A DNA stretch of 57,389 bases from Levilactobacillus paucivorans (GCF_001437125.1 NZ_JQCA01000048.1:45930-103318); one strand, 5' to 3'; positions 1-8,500 are shown, counted from the first letter of the stretch. Made by a program: numbers and translations. Notes: generated by a model not told the origin, from the letters alone.

Positions 1-21
1 TTCTGGCAGCCGCAGGCGGCC
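1..21 (-). repeat. SR1 element fragment at the window edge
   Basis: The reverse complement of these bases nearly matches the 5' end of the SR1 copy at 2991: GGCCGCCTGCGGCTGCCAG here against GGCCGCCTACGGCTGCCAG there. The rest of the copy would lie outside the window, on the left. Confidence 0.6.
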
Positions 22-38
22 ACCCCCAGCTACACCCA

Positions 39-710
39 CTAATCTTTCGAAACATCATTAGCCGCTCGGATCTGGTTCTTAATGGCATTCATATCCTGAT
101 CAAGCTGATGAACTAGGTGCGCCTTAGCCACTAATTCCTGCCGCAATTCATCCTGATGGGCCACGTCCTTCTTGTAGTTGAGTTCATGTTCCAACGATGC
201 CCAGAAGTTCATCGCAATGGTTCGAATCTGAACCTCCACCGTAACCGCCTCGACCCCGGCATTTAGAAACACGGGCACGGCCAGAATCAAGTGTAGGCTT
301 CGGTAACCATTAGCCTTGGGCTTAGTCACATAGTCCTTGCGTTTCAGAATTCGAATATCCGGTTGTTTCTCCAACCGCCGCTCCATCGCCACGATGTCGT
401 CTTCAAATCTGACGATAATTCGAATGCCAGCGATGTCGTGCATCTGATCCGGTAGTGTGTCCAGGTTGAAATCTAAGTGTTTGCGCTGCACCTTCTCCAA
501 AATACTCTCCGGTGACTTAATCCGTGACTGCAGGCTGTCTACCAACGAATGGCCGTGTTGAATCTGATATTCCTGATCCAAATAAGTAATCTTCGTCCGC
601 ATCACACGCACGGCACTCTGGTAGAGCAACATTAACTGTCGAAACCGGTCAACCGCTGCCAGCGAGGTCGGATCGGTTGGAAATGATGTGGGTAAATTTT
701 CGTTTGCCAT
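39..710 (-). CDS. relP: Small alarmone synthetase, RelP/YwaC-like GTP pyrophosphokinase
   Basis: A 223-aa single-domain (p)ppGpp synthetase of the RelA/SpoT family. It would transfer pyrophosphate from ATP to GDP or GTP in the cytoplasm to make alarmone. Visible motifs are HDIAGIRI (91-98), GYRSLH (135-140) and EVQIRT (159-164), followed by FWASLEHELNYK. There is no HD hydrolase, TGS or ACT domain, and the length fits stand-alone synthetases. The KANGYRS and TIAMNFWASLEH segments look closer to RelP (YwaC) than RelQ (YjbM), so the paralogue call is an inference. It lies 12 nt downstream of the MFS exporter gene on the same strand and is probably cotranscribed with it. In Bacillus and Staphylococcus relP answers cell-envelope stress, which would fit linkage to a drug exporter. 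Confidence 0.9.
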   Translation of the reverse strand: MANENLPTSFPTDPTSLAAVDRFRQLMLLYQSAVRVMRTKITYLDQEYQIQHGHSLVDSLQSRIKSPESILEKVQRKHLDFNLDTLPDQMHDIAGIRIIVRFEDDIVAMERRLEKQPDIRILKRKDYVTKPKANGYRSLHLILAVPVFLNAGVEAVTVEVQIRTIAMNFWASLEHELNYKKDVAHQDELRQELVAKAHLVHQLDQDMNAIKNQIRAANDVSKD

Positions 711-722
711 TGATGACGCCTC

Positions 723-1943
723 CTATGCGTGTTGTTGCCGAAAATGACGGATTTCTGGGACCAGCCACCACAATAAGCCAAAGTTCAAGAGTAACGTGAT
801 GGCCGTAAAAATAAAGACCCCATTATAGTTAAAAATGTTAGCCACGACCCCACCGAAGAGGGAACCAAACATGCTTCCCAGTGCCTGAAAGGATTGGTTC
901 CAGCTAAACACGGTCCCGGTCAAAGACTGTGGCGAGTTTTTAGTTAACAGGGTCTGGACAGCGGGGAACAACGCCCCATCCGAAACCCCGATCATGAATC
1001 GCAAAATCCCTAGTAACCAGACACTGCTGACGAATCCTTGTGGGAAGTACATGAGAACCGCGAAAATATAGCCAAAGACTAACACACGACTAGTTCCGTG
1101 GCGGTCACCGTACTCGCCCAACTTAGGTGCTGCCAACAATGTCGACAGCCCTGGCAAGGCCGCAATAATCCCGGCAACCAAGGTAATTGGCCCGACGTTG
1201 TGCATCAATTGCTTCACGTAAAGACTAATAATGGGGGTAATGGAGTTGTTGCCCATTTGAATAATCAACGTCGAAACTAGTAATACCAATATCAGCTTGG
1301 GATTCTTGACCTGGTTCAGCCAACTCCCCTGCCGCGCCTGTTGGGCCCGACTCACTGGTGTGAAGTGTTCGTGCACGAGTGTCGCACTGAGGAAGAAGAC
1401 AATAATTAAGAAGATCCCGGTCAGAATAAATGTCCAGCGAATAGAGAAAACCTGTGCCAGAATTCCGCCGAGGACCGGGCCAATCAGATTACCACTGACA
1501 TAACCGGTCGTGAGAATTCCCAGTGCGTTACCACTCTTTTCCCGTGGCGTCTCCGATGCGATCAGAGCACTGGCATTGGGAATATAGCCAGCAAAGAACC
1601 CTTGCAAGAATCGCAAGCCGATTAGTTGCCAAATATTAGTCACAAATCCCATCAGCCCAATGACCACGGCCATCCCTAAGGAGGACCGCAACAGCATCAG
1701 TTTACGACCCTTTTGGTCCGCCAACTTGCCCCATAACGGGGACACCAATGCAATCACGAAGAAGGTCACGGCATACGTGACCCCACTGTACATGGTCAGC
1801 TGTCCCTTAGTAAATGTCCCTAGATCATCCACATATAACGATAAAAATGGCATGATTTCACTAAATCCCATGCCGGCTATGAAGGTTCCTAGCCATAAAA
1901 CGGCTAAATTTCGCCGCCATTGTTCTTTTTTTCGTGTGCCCAC
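723..1943 (-). CDS. MFS multidrug exporter, PmrA-like
   Basis: A 406-aa major facilitator with about 12 membrane segments. Motif A (GKLADQKGRKLMLL, about 72-85) sits between TM2 and TM3. The TM4-TM5 stretch PNASALIASETPREKSGNALG closely resembles pneumococcal PmrA, a drug/H+ antiporter, so efflux of hydrophobic compounds is the likely role. The substrate cannot be read from sequence. The start is a normal ATG and the gene is followed directly by relP. A long AT-rich gap separates it from divergent adhR. Confidence 0.85.
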   Translation of the reverse strand: MGTRKKEQWRRNLAVLWLGTFIAGMGFSEIMPFLSLYVDDLGTFTKGQLTMYSGVTYAVTFFVIALVSPLWGKLADQKGRKLMLLRSSLGMAVVIGLMGFVTNIWQLIGLRFLQGFFAGYIPNASALIASETPREKSGNALGILTTGYVSGNLIGPVLGGILAQVFSIRWTFILTGIFLIIVFFLSATLVHEHFTPVSRAQQARQGSWLNQVKNPKLILVLLVSTLIIQMGNNSITPIISLYVKQLMHNVGPITLVAGIIAALPGLSTLLAAPKLGEYGDRHGTSRVLVFGYIFAVLMYFPQGFVSSVWLLGILRFMIGVSDGALFPAVQTLLTKNSPQSLTGTVFSWNQSFQALGSMFGSLFGGVVANIFNYNGVFIFTAITLLLNFGLLWWLVPEIRHFRQQHA

Positions 1944-2064
1944 GATGTCAATCGCCTCTCTACTTTTTGCTCTCGAAACGCCTTGATATCCAGTTTAGCA
2001 CACCTTTTTTGATCCCGAACTTTTAAGCCATTTAAAAAATAAATGAAAAAAATTTACAAAATGA

Positions 2065-2094
2065 CTGGCATTTTTGATCGTTTTGTTACATAAT
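2065..2094 (+). promoter_or_regulatory. Promoter of adhR
   Basis: CTGGCA at 2065-2070 (-35) and CATAAT at 2089-2094 (-10) are separated by 18 nt. A strong AGGAGG ribosome binding site follows at 2132-2137, ahead of the ATG at 2147. AT-rich tracts lie upstream. Confidence 0.5.
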
Positions 2095-2146
2095 AGAGCC
2101 ATAGGCATGTGACAACATTCACTTACACTTCAGGAGGTAATTACAG

Positions 2147-2905
2147 ATGGCTCATCGTTTAGATGGTAAAGTTGCAATTGTTACGGGTGGTACTTTAGGA
2201 ATTGGGTTGGCTGTTGCCAACAAGTTCGTTGAAGAAGGCGCCAAGGTTATGATTACTGGTCGTCACGCTGACGTTGGTGAAAAGGCAGCCAAGAGTGTTG
2301 GTGGCCCCGATGTTATCCAATTCTTCAAGCACGATGCAACTGACGAAGACGGTTGGGTTAAGTTATTCGATGCTACGGAAAAAGCCTTTGGCCCCGTATC
2401 AACTATCGTTAACAACGCTGGTATGGCCGTTAACAAGAGTATTGAAAACACGACGACTGCCGAATGGAAGCAACAATTAGCCGTTAACTTAGACGGTGTC
2501 TTCTTCGGTACCCGTCTTGGTATCCAACGTATGAAGAACAAGAACCTCGGTGCTTCAATCATTAACATGTCTTCAATCGAAGGCTTCGTTGGTGACCCTA
2601 ACTTAGGTGCTTACAACGCTTCTAAGGGTGCCGTTCGGATCATGTCCAAGTCAGCCGCTCTTGACTGTGCTTTGAAGGACTACGACGTTCGTGTTAACAC
2701 TGTTCACCCAGGTTACATCAAGACCCCATTAGTTGACGATCTTCCAGGTGCCGAAGCTGCTATGTCAGCTCGTACCAAGACCCCAATGGGCCACATCGGT
2801 GAACCTAACGATATCGCCTACATCTGTGTTTACCTTGCATCCAACGAATCCAAGTTCGCTACTGGTTCAGAATTCGTTGTTGATGGTGGTTACACCGCTC
2901 AATAA
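2147..2905 (+). CDS. adhR: R-specific NADP-dependent alcohol dehydrogenase (SDR)
   Basis: A 252-aa short-chain dehydrogenase nearly the same length and sequence as the Lactobacillus brevis R-specific alcohol dehydrogenase (RADH), which reduces prochiral ketones such as acetophenone with NADPH. The Rossmann motif TGGTLGIG is at 13-20 and a basic ITGRH at 36-40 fits NADP preference. The catalytic tetrad can be placed at N114, S143, Y156 and K160 (YNASK). The C-terminus FVVDGGYTAQ matches the segment that binds Mg2+ in the tetrameric enzyme. The gene is monocistronic with a strong Shine-Dalgarno and its own terminator. Codon use is visibly more biased than in its neighbours (GTT, GGT, AAC), suggesting high expression. 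The physiological substrate is unknown. Confidence 0.93.
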   Translation: MAHRLDGKVAIVTGGTLGIGLAVANKFVEEGAKVMITGRHADVGEKAAKSVGGPDVIQFFKHDATDEDGWVKLFDATEKAFGPVSTIVNNAGMAVNKSIENTTTAEWKQQLAVNLDGVFFGTRLGIQRMKNKNLGASIINMSSIEGFVGDPNLGAYNASKGAVRIMSKSAALDCALKDYDVRVNTVHPGYIKTPLVDDLPGAEAAMSARTKTPMGHIGEPNDIAYICVYLASNESKFATGSEFVVDGGYTAQ

Positions 2906-2925
2906 ACCAATAATTTTAAATTTAA

Positions 2926-2957
2926 GGACGACCGTTCAATGCGGTCGCCCTTTTTCT
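2926..2957 (+). terminator. Terminator after adhR
   Basis: An imperfect GGACGACCG / CGGTCGCCC hairpin is followed by TTTTTCTTTT. Confidence 0.75.
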
Positions 2958-2987
2958 TTTTGGCTTGAAAAATTGCTTTGGCGTTAG

Positions 2988-3177
2988 ATTGGCCGCCTAC
3001 GGCTGCCAGGGATTACGCCTGCTGTGGGGACGCTTCAGCCGGGAACCGGGCTTCTCGCTCGATTTGAAGCCACGAAAACCACGTGTCTTCAAAGTCGCCC
3101 GTAGCGTAAGGCCGAGAAGATCACTCGGTCTAACGCTACCATCACGGCCGGCTCCATCCCTGACCTCCTCCGGCTAG
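2988..3177 (+). repeat. SR1 structured dispersed repeat, copy A
   Basis: About 190 nt between convergent adhR and the DUF1634 gene. It ends in CCTCCGGCTAG like the other copies. A closing helix CAGGGAT / ATCCCTG brackets three internal hairpins. The second is TTTGAAG..CACG / CGTG..CTTCAAA; the third is GTAGCGT / ACGCTAC with an inner GCCGAG / CTCGGT helix and an AAG/CTA internal loop. It shares this architecture with copies B, C and E, while most paired bases differ. Confidence 0.75.
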
Positions 3178-3227
3178 GATCCATTCAATCATCCATTTCT
3201 GAATCCAGCTAAGCTAATCAGGATATA

Positions 3228-3261
3228 GAAAAAGCGTTGGCAAATTTCTCCGCCAACGCCA
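3228..3261 (-). terminator. Terminator of the TauE-DUF1634 operon
   Basis: On the minus strand, GCGTTGGC / GCCAACGC pair and are followed by a TTTTTCTAT tail. Confidence 0.7.
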
Positions 3262-3272
3262 CAAATTCAAAT

Positions 3273-3653
3273 TTAATCGCCATGGACCCCAATGAACAGG
3301 GCAAAAAGTAAGATAAACAACACCAAGGTCGTGATCGCCACGTACAGGTGGTCCCGCTCCTTATAGAACGCGTAAATGGAAACGACCACCCGTAGAACAG
3401 GTGTCAAGATCAGACAGTACGTGCCCAACATCATAATCGCATAGGCCTTGAGGTGCCAAGTGCCGACTAGGATCGCCCCCATGCTCAGTGGCATGGTACT
3501 GCCGGGATAACCGGATTGCCCAGTTACCAAGAAGATGACTAACCCAATCAACATCACAATGGCTGAAACAATGACCCCGACCTGCAGGATTCGGCCGATA
3601 ATTGTTTCAACTTGTGCCATTTCTTTCGCTGTTGCTGTTTGTTTTTCTTGCAT
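3273..3653 (-). CDS. DUF1634 membrane protein
   Basis: A 126-aa protein with three predicted membrane segments, starting after a short cytoplasmic N-terminus (about 20-45, 65-90 and 100-122). The family is commonly encoded next to TauE/SafE permeases in lactic acid bacteria, as here. Its start codon shares one base with the stop codon of the upstream permease (TAATG), so the two are probably translationally coupled and may form one transporter. No catalytic motif is visible; the function is unknown. Confidence 0.75.
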   Translation of the reverse strand: MQEKQTATAKEMAQVETIIGRILQVGVIVSAIVMLIGLVIFLVTGQSGYPGSTMPLSMGAILVGTWHLKAYAIMMLGTYCLILTPVLRVVVSIYAFYKERDHLYVAITTLVLFILLFALFIGVHGD

Positions 3654-4498
3654 TAGAAGTGAACCCCCAATCCCTTAAAGAGCATCTGTAGCCCGATATA
3701 GAGAATAATCGGAATGAACACGATTCGAATCCAACGGGATGGCAAGATCTGCATGACTCGTGAGCCAATGACGGCCCCACCCAAAATTCCCAGGGCCATT
3801 GGCACGGCAATGCCAGGTAAAATGGATCCATTAAAGAAGTACACCGTGGCACTGGCTGCCGCGGTAACCCCCATCATCAGGTTAGATGTTGAACTCGATG
3901 GCTTTAACGGCATCTTCATGAAGGTATCCATCGCCATCACCTTGAAGGCCCCGGAACCGATTCCCAGCAAGCCGCTGGCCACGCCGGCCCCAAACATCAC
4001 GGTAAATCCAGCCGGCACATTTTCAACTTGGTAGTCAACATCTTTCATTTCTGCCTTGTCGTAATAAGTCCCGTTGAGCTTCAGCTTCGTCGCAATCCGA
4101 TCGGGTTCCACACGTTGGAGCACTTCTTGCCCCCGCCGCAACTTGCGGTACATGTTCCACCCAGAGAATACCAACAGGCACCCAAACAACAGATACAGGT
4201 ACTTGGGATCTAAGACCCCAGTCAGTAACGCCCCCGTGATGGCCCCAGTGGTCGTGGCAATTTCCAAGAACATTGCCACGCGTAAGTTCAACACGTTGTC
4301 TCGCAAATAGGCAATTGTCGAACCAGAGCTAGTCGCAATGACAGCGATAATGCTGGCCCCAATGGCATATTTAATATTTAGACCCATTCCCAGGGTCAGG
4401 ATGGGCGTGATAATCATCCCGCCACCGATGCCCAGAATGGACCCGGCGATCCCGGCAAAGATGCCGACCCCCATCATAATTAAGGCTGTTTGGATCAT
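3653..4498 (-). CDS. TauE/SafE family anion permease
   Basis: A 281-aa protein with about eight membrane helices, of the TauE/SafE (DUF81, UPF0721) family that exports sulfite, sulfoacetate or related organosulfur anions. Glycine-rich signatures are FAGIAGSILGIGGGMIITP near the N-terminus and GVASGLLGIGSGAFKV in the second half, the expected internal repeat. The open frame extends 31 codons further upstream, but the ATG at 4498 is preferred. It follows a GAGGAGG sequence, starts directly with a hydrophobic helix, and the extension is polar. It couples to the DUF1634 gene. The substrate is not readable. Confidence 0.82.
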   Translation of the reverse strand: MIQTALIMMGVGIFAGIAGSILGIGGGMIITPILTLGMGLNIKYAIGASIIAVIATSSGSTIAYLRDNVLNLRVAMFLEIATTTGAITGALLTGVLDPKYLYLLFGCLLVFSGWNMYRKLRRGQEVLQRVEPDRIATKLKLNGTYYDKAEMKDVDYQVENVPAGFTVMFGAGVASGLLGIGSGAFKVMAMDTFMKMPLKPSSSTSNLMMGVTAAASATVYFFNGSILPGIAVPMALGILGGAVIGSRVMQILPSRWIRIVFIPIILYIGLQMLFKGLGVHF

Positions 4499-4763
4499 GA
4501 TTTCAAATTCCTCCTCGTCAATCAATCTACGCCCTTGATTATCAACTTTTATTGACCCCGAGGCAAGCCGGTGTGACGGGCTAGACGGCAACTTGGAGAA
4601 TTATTTTCACAATGACAAGTCCCGATATTAAAGCGTTTATATTAAGTATTCTTTTAATTTGTGATTAATTGTTCAATAGCTTGTTTCCAATCTTGCACAC
4701 AATCCTTAATTAGCCATCGTTTTGAAACCGTGATGCCACTTGAAATAAAACGGTTACAGACAA
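4499..4763. other. Intergenic region before the TauE operon
   Basis: AT-rich sequence that must carry the promoter of the TauE-DUF1634 pair. I see no clear consensus promoter, repeat or RNA motif apart from the hairpin that ends the LysR gene. Confidence 0.4.
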
Positions 4764-4804
4764 ACACGGCACTCCCATACAAAATAAATATGGGAATGCC
4801 GTGT
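4764..4804 (-). terminator. Hairpin after the LysR gene
   Basis: A 16-bp near-perfect stem, ACACGGCACTCCCATA / TATGGGAATGCCGTGT. The following T-run is weak on both strands, so termination is probable but not certain. Confidence 0.55.
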
Positions 4805-4824
4805 AATTTGTATTTCAGATATGG

Positions 4825-5691
4825 TTAGTAACTGTCGATAAAGCGTTGAACCAGTGGGCTAGGCTCACGGTTAGCCGGCCAGACGACCTGAAGCGTCGTG
4901 CGCCAAGCCCGAAAGTTTATCGGATAAATCGTTGTCTGAACGCCACTAAGCTGGTCCGCCACGGAACGAGGCACTAACGCGACCCCCATCCGGGCATCCG
5001 CCCACTGAACGGCCGTCCGCGCATCGTCGCAGGTACAGGCGATGAAGGGCGTTAGGTCCTTTTCTGCAAAGGTTTGGTCAAAGATGTGGGTGAAGCGCCG
5101 ATAGATAATCAAAGGTACCTGGGCCACGTCCTCGACCCGCAACGTCGCCGTTTGAAAGTGATCGTACTTACGGGGAACGACCGCCACCATGGGTTCACTG
5201 GCCAAGGACTTACTAGCCAGATCCGGAGCACTGAAGGGCGTCCGGACAATGGCCACGTCGATCAGCCGCTTTCGCAACTGGTCTAACAGACCATAGGTAT
5301 TGTCCTCCACCAAGCGAATCTGAAGCTTGGGATAGTGCCGCGTCAACGTCTGTAGCTTGGCATTAGGCGTGGCCCCAATGGATGAGGACACCATCCCCAC
5401 TGCTAATGTTCCCGCCAGTCCTTGTCCCAGGGCTTTAACCTGGCTATCAGCCTGAGCACGCAGATCCAGTAGCTGTTGGGCATAGTCTTGCAGCAGTTGA
5501 CCTGCCGGCGTTAATGTCACGCCATTGACGGAACGGTTGAACAGGGTCACCCCCAGTTCTGTTTCCAATTGTTTGATCTGATAACTAAGCGGTGGCTGGG
5601 CGATGTGTAACTGCTGCGCCGCCGCGGTAATTTGACCGGTCTGCGCCACCGCCAAAAAATAAGTGAGTTGCCGAAAATTCACCACCATCAC
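4825..5691 (-). CDS. LysR-type transcriptional regulator
   Basis: A 288-aa LysR family protein. The N-terminal winged helix-turn-helix (about 4-65) contains QITAAAQQLHIAQPPLSYQI and LGVTLFNR. The effector-binding fold follows from about residue 92 (LAVGMVSSSIG). Start codons GTG (5691) and ATG (5688) are adjacent; ATG is equally likely. It lies 34 nt downstream of the DUF915 hydrolase gene on the same strand and upstream of the TauE operon, so either could be a target. LysR regulators of small anion or aromatic metabolism are common, but the ligand is unknown. Confidence 0.85.
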   Translation of the reverse strand: MMVVNFRQLTYFLAVAQTGQITAAAQQLHIAQPPLSYQIKQLETELGVTLFNRSVNGVTLTPAGQLLQDYAQQLLDLRAQADSQVKALGQGLAGTLAVGMVSSSIGATPNAKLQTLTRHYPKLQIRLVEDNTYGLLDQLRKRLIDVAIVRTPFSAPDLASKSLASEPMVAVVPRKYDHFQTATLRVEDVAQVPLIIYRRFTHIFDQTFAEKDLTPFIACTCDDARTAVQWADARMGVALVPRSVADQLSGVQTTIYPINFRAWRTTLQVVWPANREPSPLVQRFIDSY

Positions 5692-5724
5692 ATCCGTTTC
5701 ATTTTACGATCATTATACCAAAGT

Positions 5725-6633
5725 CTATGGGAGTCCCGTCTCGCCGGGATCCGAACTGGCATTCCGCGACTGTTTGGTCGGCGGCGTGTAGCGATCCTTG
5801 GCGGGCAAGACTTCTTGCAAGATGTACTGTCGAATCAGGAGGACAATCTGACGATTCTGCGGCAGATCCGAGTGGGTCGTATTATCCCCGGTCACGGTGA
5901 TCTGAGTGTAATGCGCGACCTGATTTTGAAAAACGTACTTGCCTTGATTGACACTATTTGCGGGGACCGTCCCATCACTTGAATAGGTCTCGGAACCGGC
6001 AACGGAGTAGACAACCAATTTCTTCGGTAGGTTTTTGCGGCCATTAATTAGGTCTTTTAGAATCGGCGTTTGCTCAGTCGTACTGTCCGTTTCCATATTG
6101 TACGGCGTGGCAATCGTCATGAGTTTGTCGGCCGTGACCGACTTGATTTTAGGCAAATAATCTTCCATAAAGAGACTCAAAGCCAGTCCACCATTGGAGT
6201 GGCCCAACGCGGAGAAGTGGTTAAAACGATAGGTCTTAGCCAAATCCTTGAAGGCGAGATCCAACCAGGCTGCTTGCTTCACAATATTTGAATAGCCATC
6301 CCGATTATTCTCAAACGCGATCACGATGAAAGGTTGATTATCCCCCCGTTTGATACTCCCGGTATAGGACAACTGACCGTCTTCCATGACCTTGACCTTG
6401 AGGACACTGTGCGGCACCTTAGTTTCTTGCCGCAACTGTGTAATCAAGGTGTCAAATCGGTCCTGACTGGCACTCGACCCCGGCACCATAATAATGGGAT
6501 TCAACGGTGTCCGATAATCTGATTTATATTGGCTGATCCGCTTGGATAGCCAGGCTTGACTCGGGATAAAGACAGCCACAATGACCACCACTAAGATCAG
6601 CCAACGCCACCAACTATGCCGCATGGTCCGCAC
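5725..6633 (-). CDS. DUF915 alpha/beta hydrolase, membrane-anchored
   Basis: A 302-aa DUF915 (cell-surface hydrolase) protein. One N-terminal hydrophobic helix (about 9-29) precedes an extracytoplasmic-type domain. The fold is supported by IIMVPGSSAS (oxyanion strand), the nucleophile elbow GHSNGG (about 170), SSDGTVP (likely acid region) and THSDLP (likely histidine). The substrate is unknown; esterase or lipase activity is plausible. Its first 20 bases overlap the end of the PTS IIC gene in another frame, indicating a coupled two-gene unit. The C-terminal 20 residues are polar and low in complexity. Confidence 0.8.
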   Translation of the reverse strand: MRTMRHSWWRWLILVVVIVAVFIPSQAWLSKRISQYKSDYRTPLNPIIMVPGSSASQDRFDTLITQLRQETKVPHSVLKVKVMEDGQLSYTGSIKRGDNQPFIVIAFENNRDGYSNIVKQAAWLDLAFKDLAKTYRFNHFSALGHSNGGLALSLFMEDYLPKIKSVTADKLMTIATPYNMETDSTTEQTPILKDLINGRKNLPKKLVVYSVAGSETYSSDGTVPANSVNQGKYVFQNQVAHYTQITVTGDNTTHSDLPQNRQIVLLIRQYILQEVLPAKDRYTPPTKQSRNASSDPGETGLP

Positions 6634-7909
6634 CCCCTTCTAGATTCAGTAATCTTACAAAAGGCAGGTAAATGAGAACCGACAGAACCAAACAGAGCAA
6701 GCTCAAGGCTAGGGCTCGCCAATCACCACCTGTGCCTAGAAAGGCCACGAGCGGTCCCGGAGTCGTCCGTGGAACCGGGTAAACGATCGGTGGGACTAAT
6801 TTCCACGAAATTGCGGTCCACGCCACAGCAATATTAACCGCCGGTGCGATCACAAATGGAATCAACAAAATGGGATTAAAGAGGACCGGTAGCCCCAACA
6901 AGGTTGCTTCGTTAAGGTTCACTAAATTAGGCAATAGTGTCTGCCCAGCCACTCGGCGGTAACGGGCCTGGTGGGACCCGATACCGATAGCAATCAGCAA
7001 CGCTAGCGTCATCCCAGCACCCCCGAAGTTGGCATAGGCGTCACCTAACGTATGCAAGGTAATCGGGTGGGGCGCACCCCAACCGGAACCATGTTGCACG
7101 GCATAGGCCAAGTTCTGTAGCGAGGTCACCGAACTATTTCCAGCCACATCGATGGGCCCGATCAATCCCAGCCACCACAGACCATTACTCATAGCCGTCA
7201 CCGCCAGAATCCGTAAGCCATGATGCCCAAGATTGGTATTTAAGGCCTGAAAACTCAGGTAAACCAAGGTGTTTAAGCCCCCGGTATTCAACCAGCTCAG
7301 GGCATACCCAACACTAACCGTGACCAGCAGAATGAGACTGAGCGGAATCGCAATCCGCCCGGTCCAAGACAATGGTGTTTGCCGATGGGCCAGCCACCAG
7401 CGGCCGAGGACCTTCATCAGGTGACTCGCTCCCCACCCGACCGCGAGCCCGACGACGATGGCGAGAAAGATCCCTTGTGGGCCTAAGTTGCCTTCGAGAA
7501 ATTGTGAGGGACCCGTAGCACTGTTCCGATTGGGGTCACCCAATGCGAGGTAATTTACGTTAAGTGTTAAAAACGCCAGCGCGCTGGTCATCCCCACCGC
7601 TAAGGCATCGGACTGATAGGTTCGTGCCAGATAGTGGCCCGTGGTGAACGCCACCATGACGGCCACTAGACCATTAATCACAATACTAATCGCTTGGATC
7701 AGCTGTTGCCACAAATCCACGGCGGGTAGCCACTGCTTCACGTGATAAATTTGATAGAAAAAGCCCGTCTTCGTTAGCCACCCCTGGCCAAAAAAGTCGA
7801 GTAAGGCCATGACTAATAAAAACGGGTAAGCCACTCGCAGGGCTTCCGTAATGGCACGCATAGCCCGCCATTGGTTGATTCGTTGGTTAAAACGCCATAA
7901 TACCCGCAT
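6614..7909 (-). CDS. PTS sugar permease IIC component (cellobiose/lactose-like), orphan
   Basis: A 431-aa polytopic protein with about ten membrane segments, of the PTS EIIC fold (pfam02378). The membrane motif NEATLLGLPVLFNPILLIP and the preceding region around GDAYANFGGAG match the substrate-binding core of EIIC-Cel/Lac proteins. The ATG at 7909 is chosen because AGGGGGAG precedes it; the longer frame adds 36 polar residues without a ribosome binding site. No IIA or IIB domain is fused or encoded nearby, so transport would need components from elsewhere, or the protein may not act as a classical PTS permease. It overlaps the DUF915 gene by 20 bp. Confidence 0.8.
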   Translation of the reverse strand: MRVLWRFNQRINQWRAMRAITEALRVAYPFLLVMALLDFFGQGWLTKTGFFYQIYHVKQWLPAVDLWQQLIQAISIVINGLVAVMVAFTTGHYLARTYQSDALAVGMTSALAFLTLNVNYLALGDPNRNSATGPSQFLEGNLGPQGIFLAIVVGLAVGWGASHLMKVLGRWWLAHRQTPLSWTGRIAIPLSLILLVTVSVGYALSWLNTGGLNTLVYLSFQALNTNLGHHGLRILAVTAMSNGLWWLGLIGPIDVAGNSSVTSLQNLAYAVQHGSGWGAPHPITLHTLGDAYANFGGAGMTLALLIAIGIGSHQARYRRVAGQTLLPNLVNLNEATLLGLPVLFNPILLIPFVIAPAVNIAVAWTAISWKLVPPIVYPVPRTTPGPLVAFLGTGGDWRALALSLLCLVLSVLIYLPFVRLLNLEGGADHAA

Positions 7910-8150
7910 TGCTACTCCCCCTAAAACGCTTGATCGGGCCACCCAAAGTGGCAATTCCCTGCAACAATTATCGTCAACTACCGACCAAAATTTTATCGCG
8001 TGGTCCTTAATGACCACGCACCGTTCACTTTGCTTTTTATTATACGAGCTTCACGAGACAATGGGGACCTCAACACTTATAAATTTTGTTATATTAGGCC
8101 CAATCCGTGCTAATAAGTTAAACGAAACACTGCTCAAATGGCAGCGGCAA

Positions 8151-8159
8151 TGTTATACT
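8151..8159 (+). promoter_or_regulatory. Extended -10 promoter of a candidate sRNA
   Basis: TGTTATACT is a TGn extended -10 with hexamer TATACT at 8154-8159. The -35 region (near 8131) is poor, as is usual for extended -10 promoters. There is no plus-strand gene downstream for 8 kb. Confidence 0.45.
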
Positions 8160-8165
8160 GGCCCC

Positions 8166-8264
8166 GAGACGAACTGATTGTCTGACCAGTTCGTCTGGCA
8201 TAACCTACCATAACTTAATCTCCACAAAAGAAGCCACCGGGATCTCTCGGTGGCTTCTTCTCGT
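8166..8264 (+). ncRNA. Candidate small RNA, about 97 nt
   Basis: Predicted from an extended -10 promoter, a perfect 9-bp 5' hairpin (GACGAACTG 8168-8176 / CAGTTCGTC 8187-8195), a 34-nt single-stranded linker and an intrinsic terminator (GAAGCCACCG 8230-8239 / CGGTGGCTTC 8248-8257, then TTCTCGTTT). No open reading frame of note lies within it. The terminator could work in both directions, but the minus-strand gene in this gap starts beyond it. Confidence 0.45.
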
Positions 8265-8500
8265 TTACGTTGATTTTAATCATCTGTATTTTTTACTCGT
8301 CAGGTAGTTGAAAAATTCTACCTCCCGAGTGGTGCTGTAGGGACTGGAGCGTATTGACCAACCAAGTGAAACAGCACCACTGATCCTTCTGACTAGCCAC
8401 CTTCCGGCTCAAGTCCAGTCGTTCAAACTTGACTATCAACCATCGTTTCTAAAACCGGAGTTCATCTGAAATGTTCAGTTATTGATAACAATTTATCTCA
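8265..8500. other. Gene-free stretch with inverted repeats
   Basis: It holds a small hairpin, GGTAG / CTACC (8303-8322), and an 11-bp perfect inverted pair, AGTGGTGCTGT (8328-8338) / ACAGCACCACT (8371-8381). No credible ORF is present. It could be the relic of another structured element. Confidence 0.35.

Noticed and set aside
2008-2021. PurBox-like CCCGAACTTTT between the MFS and adhR genes
   Set aside because: Only the CCGAAC core fits; flanks are poor, there is no partner site, and neither gene is a purine gene.
2965-3177. 70-aa ORF over SR1 copy A
   Set aside because: Composition (RKPRVFKVARSVRPRRS) reflects the structured repeat; there are no coding signals.
3653-4591. 312-aa version of the TauE permease
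   Set aside because: The extra 31 residues are polar and include the translated ribosome binding site (DEEEF from GAGGAGGAA).
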